NCBI GenBank assembly: GCA_020536535.1
Contig: JAHLWZ010000711.1
Location: forward strand, 71,484-91,926
Direction: 5' to 3'
DNA length: 20,443 bases
Origin: Pelomyxa schiedti
Taxonomy: Eukaryota > Evosea > Pelobiontida > Pelomyxidae
The notes below the pieces were generated by a model. The model searched no databases. It had not been told where the DNA came from and saw only the letters and a program-made list of their open reading frames with translations. This document shows positions 17,456 through 20,443 of the stretch, one piece after another (the stretch's first letter is position 1; each line of letters opens with the position of its first letter). The position numbers were made by a program, and so were the translations under genes.

Positions 17456-18689
17456 TAAGGACCCAGAGTGAATACCCTCCTGTTAAAAGGAGGTTCCTTT
17501 TTACATCACCGCTAAAGAAAAGATTGAACCAGCAATCAACAAAGCCTGCAAGAGAGCTCAAGCCATCATTCCGAAGGTTATTGGCCTCCAACGTAAAGTG
17601 TTGGCTGCCAATATCTACATCCACTCCATCCTCCAATACCAATGCCGATTCGAAGTCTTCTCCCCAACAGACATCTGGAAACCATACATGACCAAGATCT
17701 TCCGATTGATTACCCCCTCAAATTGCACATCCCTGGAGCACCTCACCACCCTCAAAAAGCAAGGGGGGCTGTCTACACCCTTGCTGGATATGATGTGGTG
17801 GAACGTTGCAACAGCAGTTTCAGCCTATCGCAACCCCAATCGTCACAACCCCACAAACAAAGATGGCACCAGCCCAATTTGGGAGATTGCCCTCCTCAAT
17901 AAGCATATTCCAGCCCACATGAGCACTCCCACTGACATCTACAGGAGTATCATGCAAGAACGACCCACCAAACCCCTTCACCACAAACTTCACACTGCCA
18001 TGAACACTCCACCAACTGAAACCAACTGGCTCAACTTAGTCAAGAACCTCAACACCCCCGGGATCCCACCATCGATCCGCAATCAAGCCCTCCAAGTAGC
18101 CACCAACATGAAACCACTCAACAACCGCAGGCCCATCTTTGCGATGTGGCCCCAACTTGCCGCTATGGATGTGACTCTCTGGAAACGATGAAGCACATCC
18201 TAAACAGATGCGGACATAACTCCGACCTCCGGCGCGAGCTAAACGCGAACCCTCACAAGATCCTGAACGTAATCCCCAACTCGCCGGACTCTGCTAAGAC
18301 AGCAGCAAAAACCCTCGTCGGACTCTACAATTTCCACACCTCGACACTCCCGCAAGAGCTTGCGCGAGTGGAGGTCCGTTCGGCTCTGGGGTTGTCCACC
18401 CAGGCCGTTATCCAAAAAGCAGCCATCGTCCACCCGAGATACCAGCAATATGACCCACCTTGAACAAAAGTATAACCGCAGACCCACTTTCAATTAAACC
18501 AGTATAACCAGTAGCCGTCAAACCTCCGTCAAACAAAACACAACAACAAAACAAACAAAGCATCGCGCAAACCGAAAATAACCCAACGCAACACCGTAGC
18601 AGACACCAACACCACCAACCCCCCTCAACCCCCTCTGTCGTTCCCAGTATAAAAAGTTCGTAATAAATGCCCCGACGTGTGGGCTTAAC
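17456..18689 (+). pseudogene. LINE-type retrotransposon relic B (5'-truncated, frameshifted)
   Basis: The longer of two copies. An open frame from about 17,487 to 18,191 carries the region after the reverse transcriptase catalytic core (VPFYITAKEKIEPAINKACK; ANIYIHSILQYQCRFE; IWEIALLNKHIP). A one-base deletion near 18,129, compared with relic A, shifts the frame. The second frame then continues to 18,463 with the zinc-type motif CRYGCDSLETMKHILNRC and ends at YDPP. About 225 bp of 3' untranslated sequence follows, ending in the same TAATAAATGCCCCGACGTG block as relic A. The reverse transcriptase core and endonuclease are absent, so it cannot move on its own. Confidence 0.82.
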
Positions 18690-20443
18690 TCTTGTCCTTT
18701 GTACAATCAAATAGGAGCTTCCCTTGTGTCTGCCACTTCAATTGCAAAATTTCTAGTTTCCGGTATGATATACAGAGCAGAATGTGCAAGATACCATGTA
18801 TGATTCCTTATTTGCACTTCTCAACAAGTAATAATTCTCCAGGATGCAATCCAACTGGTAGGTTGACTGCAATCTTCATAGTTGTCCAGCCTGCGATTGT
18901 CAAATTGTTGGCTGATACTATCCTCTTGGTGGTTCTATTCTTCATAAGTAAATGTACTTTCTTCCCACCTTACCATCTAAATGAATTACAAGAATTCAAG
19001 ATGTCTCCTTAGTACATTGTAGTGGTATCACAGCCCAGCCCAGTAGAACTATATCCTTCAGTCCTTTGGTCACTGTACAAGTTACAATGTGCTTTTTTGC
19101 ATTTCCAATTTCTGCAGGTAAATCAATTCATCCCCAGAATTCCAGTAATGTGTCATTGATAGCTTCAGCTTTTGCAATACTATTCAAAGTGGACAACCAA
19201 GTGCCCAACTTACTACGAAACGCGTGCTTGCTTGCCTTGGCGTCAGAGTAAGCAGCTGTAGATGAGGGAATTGCCTTTCCTCCACCATTACATAGGCTAC
19301 AAGTTTTGGCAGAACCTGTGCAGCCACCAGACTCACTACCAGAGCTTTCCTTCACGTCTGTTTGCTCTTCTTCATCGCTGACTCCTAACTCACATACTCT
19401 AGGCTTAGTACAATCTCTCCACTTGTGACCATATTGTCCACAGTTATGACATTTGATGTGACTATTTCCAGAATGAGATGTGTTCGATGATGAATCAAAT
19501 GTGGTGTGCTTGGTTGGTGGATAGTGGTAACTTCCTGATGTGCTAGTGCTAGCAGATGTACTAGTGGTGAGTAGTCGAGGGAGAATGGTTAGAGGTGCTT
19601 CCATGTGTCTGGTTTGAATGGAATTGTTCTGATGGTAATATCCACGATCATTGTATGTCACGTGAATTCGTTTGTTGTGATCCTCAACCTCTTGTAGTTT
19701 CTGGATCAACTTTGGAATCGTTGTCACTTGGCATTTCACTGCCGTGTGGTAACACACTTCCCATACAATGCATTTATGGACATCTTCACTTTCATATCTT
19801 CATCCAGTGGAGTTCTCAATCTCACCACTTCTTTCTGAAATTCACTCCCAGAGTATACAATCTTCTCACCGCATTTTTGTCTCATATTTGCCAGGTGGTG
19901 CAACTGTTGACCTTCATTGCGGTGTACAGTTAGTTTCTCAGGTTCATCAAAAACATCATCAATAGACAAATGTTCCAGAAATATGATTGCATCGTTTCTG
20001 GTCAACTCCTACAAATACTAATCATTGCCTGACCTTTGGTCCAGCCACTTTTGTGATTGATCTCTTTCACAAGCGTGGACCATAACCTGAATGGTTGATG
20101 AAAGTGGTATGCGGGAATATTTGTCTTGAACATAGGCGTTCTCCCAGATGGTGCAACCGCAGATTCTGTGTTATTCAAAGGCCGCGAAGCTGTATCTTCC
20201 TGGTTCTGTTCATTAGGTCCCTTATCTTCCACTACTGGGATATCCTCATGTCCTCCCAGAGTTTCGCTATGTGCGTCAATGATCACACCTTGATGTTGGA
20301 GTCTTTTGTCAAAAGCAGACATAGTTTTCTGTTGACACTGTGTGTATTCTGTCCATGTTTTACTGTTGTCGTTAACAGTTTTCTGTAAGTTAGTGATTTG
20401 CTCTGTGCTATTCTGATTTCTGATAAACTCTTGAGCTATTTGC
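18690..20443 (-). pseudogene. LTR-type retroelement gag-pro relic, runs off the right edge
   Basis: Reading leftward, one frame runs from the right edge to 20,002 (MSAFDKRLQHQGVIIDAHSE; coiled N-terminal gag-like part). A one-base shift leads into 20,005-19,736 (DAIIFLEHLSIDDVFDEPEK; EFQKEVVRLRTPLDED), and another shift into 19,757-19,128. The last holds a Ser/Thr-rich linker and a CCHC zinc knuckle CHNCGQYGHKWRDC (about 19,451-19,410), the hallmark of retroelement nucleocapsid. An in-frame TGA at 19,128 is followed by protease-like sequence (KGLKDIVLLGWAVIPLQ), then further broken frames to about 18,700. The left end abuts the 3' end of LINE relic B. No LTR is visible in the window. The protease assignment is inference. 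Confidence 0.7.

Noticed and set aside
1-20443. CRISPR arrays, operons or bacterial mobile elements
   Set aside because: No regularly spaced repeats of that type, and spliceosomal introns throughout show nuclear eukaryotic DNA.

Overview
The window is eukaryotic nuclear DNA from an intron-rich, gene-dense protist. Five of the six protein genes are split by many short introns, mostly 37-107 nt. Nearly all are GT-AG, with CTGAC/CTAAC-like branch sites close to the acceptor. Intergenic gaps are only about 150-380 bp. The family content (Qa-SNARE, NT-C2 plus dilute-domain coiled-coil protein, PDI, nucleoside hydrolase) and the style of an intronless orphan protein suggest a free-living amoeboid protist, perhaps Amoebozoa/Archamoebae. 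That placement is a guess; no marker gene settles it. All exon models here were built by hand from reading frame, splice consensus and family similarity, and their phases were checked arithmetically.

Left part (1-14101), conserved housekeeping genes. On the minus strand lie a secreted metallophosphoesterase with an FN3-like N-terminus (1-585, runs off the left edge) and, 154 bp upstream of its start, an inosine-uridine-type nucleoside hydrolase (740-2106). A divergent intergenic region leads to a plus-strand endosomal-type syntaxin (2422-3578). This converges on a very large minus-strand gene (3737-11199) encoding about 2,166 residues: an N-terminal NT-C2 domain, about 1,600 residues of coiled coil, and a C-terminal dilute (DIL) domain of the myosin-V tail type, with no motor. 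Next on the minus strand is a two-CGHC protein disulfide isomerase (11581-13779). Three of these products act in secretory or endosomal trafficking.

Middle (14102-15406): an intronless plus-strand gene for a 434-residue protein of no recognised family.

Right part (15,576-20,443), repeats and mobile-element relics. There are three tandem copies of a tRNA-like unit with polymerase III A and B boxes and T-tract terminators. They are followed by two decayed 3' ends of the same LINE-type retrotransposon. The first is split by a 435-bp DNA transposon-like insertion with TA target duplication. Last comes a minus-strand gag-pro relic of an LTR-type retroelement that runs off the right edge.

Most notable items: the NT-C2/coiled-coil/DIL architecture; two GC-AG introns; the KDEL-like tail of the PDI that depends on the last intron; the nested insertion proven by an internal empty-site paralogue; and the polymerase III-type tandem family.
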